Of a stretch of 51,902 nt of DNA, positions 50,390-51,902 are shown in pieces (position 1 is the stretch's first letter; every line of letters starts with the position of its first letter). The DNA comes from Candidatus Obscuribacterales bacterium. Its GTDB lineage: Bacteria > Cyanobacteriota > Vampirovibrionia > Obscuribacterales > Obscuribacteraceae. The position numbers were made by a program, and so were the translations under genes. The notes under the pieces are model-generated. The model was not told the DNA's origin. It saw nothing but the letters and a program-made list of their open reading frames with translations, and did no database searches. Where the stretch lies: the NCBI GenBank assembly GCA_019747875.1, contig JAIEQI010000059.1, positions 1 to 51,902 on the forward strand, read 5' to 3'.

Positions 50390-51902
50390 CATTCTCGATT
50401 TTTCAGGTTAATTTGCCTTTTCACGCGGTTTACCCGTACTTGAAGCTGCGCCCTCCGGGCGCTAGCAAGTCGCCCGAAGATTGGTCAGCTGCAGAAACTG
50501 AGTCACTCGCCATCGGGGACATCGTTTTTCTTTTGGAACCGATTTTTTCTTCGTATGGTAACCCAAAGCAAGGTCTTGGCGTTAGCGAAGGTGACAGTTT
50601 CCGCGTTACTAACATGCTTATGCTGTTCAGGCAAGATGCCGGTTATCCTATGTGCATTTCTCTCACTACAGATAGTTATGAAATGCAGTTTGCTGAAACG
50701 ATCCTATGCGTTAAGGCAGATCTGGCCAAGGCTAGTGGAAATGGATTTTATTATTTGCATGCAGCTAAAATTCCTGCGGCCAACGAGGGCGAGCTAGCTG
50801 CAATCGCCGAGATGCACAAGTGGGGGAACGCGGGCAAGAGACTGGAGGCCCCGAAGGGATTGGCCGAACCTGGGTATTTCTTTCTGAACAATCTGAAAGC
50901 ACCAGTAGAACCAATTTACCAGAAACAATTGTTTGATATTGAGATGTGCGCGTATTATCTGTTCACGGATAACGAACAAAATTTCAAAGGCAAAGCACCA
51001 GATCTCACAGGCTTCTTTGAGCCTGTGAAGAGACCTGAGAACGCACTGGCTGGAATAGATTTAGAGGCTTCAAAGCCTGCACCAGCGCCTGCACCGGCGG
51101 CACCATCTATGTCACTGAACTCTTTATTGTCAGACGATTGGAGTCCGACGCCAGCACCGGCCGCACCGCCAAAAGTTCCTGATGTGCCTGTGCCACCACA
51201 GCCAGTGCCGAGTCAGCCGCCTACGCAAGCTGCTGGTAAAACTCCACCACATAAGCTTGCTGCAGAAATCGCATCGTTAGTAGAAGGCTTTAAGAAGGAT
51301 GCAGAGCCCGAGCCACCAAAGGGTAAGGTGAGCATGGCGCCCTCTCCTGGCGTTAAACATGCACCCCCTTCGGTGCCGGCTCCGCCACCAGTGAACCAGA
51401 GAGGTGTCGAGCTTAAGCCGCCAAATCATCCATTGCAGAAACCTGCAGGACCTGGCATCGGCCAATTAATCAACATGTTTGGCGGTGGCAAGAAAGAAGA
51501 GCCTCCTAAACAAGAGTCTCCAGGTGTTGCGCCACCACCACCAGTGCCAATGCGTGGAAAAGAGGGCGAGAAGACCAAACCAGCCGAGAAATTGTCCAAC
51601 GATTTGTTTACTAGTGAGTACCTCACCACTGGTGACAGCTCTACCGGTAAGAGGATAGCAGAGGAGTCAGCAAAGATTGCCGCGGATGAAGCGGCTCGTA
51701 AGGTTGCAGAACAAACCGCGAAGATGCTTCAGGAGCAGAAAGCGCTTGAGAAGGAAGAAGCTGCCCGAAAAGCAGCGGAAGAAGAAGCTGCCCGAAAGGC
51801 AGCGGAAGAAGAAGCTGCCCGAAAGGCAGCGGAAGAAGAAGCTGCCCGAAAGGCAGCGGAAGAAGAAGCTGCCCGAAAAGCAGCGGAAGAAGAAGCTGCC
51901 CG
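50386..51902 (+). CDS. Third protein of the coiled-coil locus: globular head, Pro-rich linker, repetitive helical tail (incomplete at window end)
   Basis: The frame stays open for 505 codons to the window edge. The ATG overlaps the preceding stop. Residues 1-~220 look globular: [20 protein letters not shown], a helix [11 protein letters not shown], and a strand-rich part near [19 protein letters not shown]. Residues ~230-420 are Pro/Ala/Lys-rich linkers, and from ~425 Ala/Glu/Arg/Lys helical sequence begins, ending in repeats of EEEAARKAA at 51751-51902. The tail resembles a single-alpha-helix or coiled-coil stalk as in TolA-like proteins, though no membrane segment has yet appeared. The C-terminus is missing. 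The head family is not recognised. Confidence 0.8.
   Translation, partial: MTFSIFQVNLPFHAVYPYLKLRPPGASKSPEDWSAAETESLAIGDIVFLLEPIFSSYGNPKQGLGVSEGDSFRVTNMLMLFRQDAGYPMCISLTTDSYEMQFAETILCVKADLAKASGNGFYYLHAAKIPAANEGELAAIAEMHKWGNAGKRLEAPKGLAEPGYFFLNNLKAPVEPIYQKQLFDIEMCAYYLFTDNEQNFKGKAPDLTGFFEPVKRPENALAGIDLEASKPAPAPAPAAPSMSLNSLLSDDWSPTPAPAAPPKVPDVPVPPQPVPSQPPTQAAGKTPPHKLAAEIASLVEGFKKDAEPEPPKGKVSMAPSPGVKHAPPSVPAPPPVNQRGVELKPPNHPLQKPAGPGIGQLINMFGGGKKEEPPKQESPGVAPPPPVPMRGKEGEKTKPAEKLSNDLFTSEYLTTGDSSTGKRIAEESAKIAADEAARKVAEQTAKMLQEQKALEKEEAARKAAEEEAARKAAEEEAARKAAEEEAARKAAEEEAARKAAEEEAA
51751..51902 (+). repeat. 27-bp tandem coding repeat (EEEAARKAA), truncated by window edge
   Basis: Units of 27 bp (gaagaagaagctgcccgaaa plus rgcagcg, r being a or g) start at 51751 (first codon AAG), 51778, 51805, 51832 and 51859, with a partial sixth at 51886. 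Differences are single A/G changes. A unit of nine codons preserves the frame, so copy number can vary without breaking the protein. The array continues beyond the window. Confidence 0.95.

Overview
The window reads as a gene-dense chromosomal segment of a Gram-negative-type bacterium. It carries an RND efflux pump with its periplasmic adaptor, several signal-peptide proteins and TonB C-terminal-like domains, all of which imply an outer membrane. The mix of TPR proteins, a TPR-tailed Ser/Thr kinase, very long Gly/Ser/Ala-rich membrane protein, repeated small-domain proteins with disordered N-termini, an alr / nadD-yqeK pair and a tig-clpP-clpX-lon block is reminiscent of the non-photosynthetic cyanobacterial sister group (Vampirovibrionia/Melainabacteria, Obscuribacter-like). 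That placement is an inference from gene style; no ribosomal RNA or marker tree is available here. Both window ends lie inside short tandem repeats (CTTCT units at 1-75 and a 27-bp coding repeat at 51751-51902), which suggests a contig broken at repeats.

Layout. 1-2420: a CTTCT repeat, a structured leader and a lineage-type protein (459-1610), then a YaeQ-like protein. 2511-8406 (minus): a transmembrane Ser/Thr kinase with a TPR-like sensor half, downstream of a 1216-residue polytopic protein resembling VirB6/TrbL. 8692-9687: a hydrophilic protein of unknown function. 9688-10281: 600 bases rich in palindromes, including a near-perfect operator over a TATAAT box. 10282-15338: a MarR regulator, membrane-fusion adaptor and RND pump operon. 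15440-16602 (minus): two small hydrophilic proteins, one sharing a C-terminal domain with the 459-1610 product. 16787-18349: a TPR protein with two TonB_C-like domains.

18570-26713 is the defence-like region: a compact three-gene cassette (TIGR04255-family protein and two unnamed companions) followed by a complete type I restriction-modification system hsdR-hsdM-hsdS. 26860-33100 is a run of plus-strand genes with very small spacing: a TPR lipoprotein-like or secreted protein, a 698-residue modular protein, an unknown 270-residue protein, a degenerate J-domain protein, a DUF6985-like protein and a TPR-matrixin metalloprotease. Its layout recalls an effector/toxin locus with companion genes but this is speculative.

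33181-44480 is conserved core: alr and a NadD-YqeK fusion (minus), an HU protein starting at TTG, a Gfo/Idh/MocA oxidoreductase, tRNA-Gly(GCC), a small membrane protein, then trigger factor, ClpP, ClpX and Lon, i.e. nascent-chain folding and ATP-dependent proteolysis as one block. 44484-46842 (minus) holds a membrane protein, a small protein and a second tandem TonB_C protein. 47436-51902 holds two long coiled-coil proteins and a third, translationally coupled protein with a Pro-rich middle and a repetitive helical tail that runs off the window. I see no transposase, integrase, rRNA or CRISPR array.
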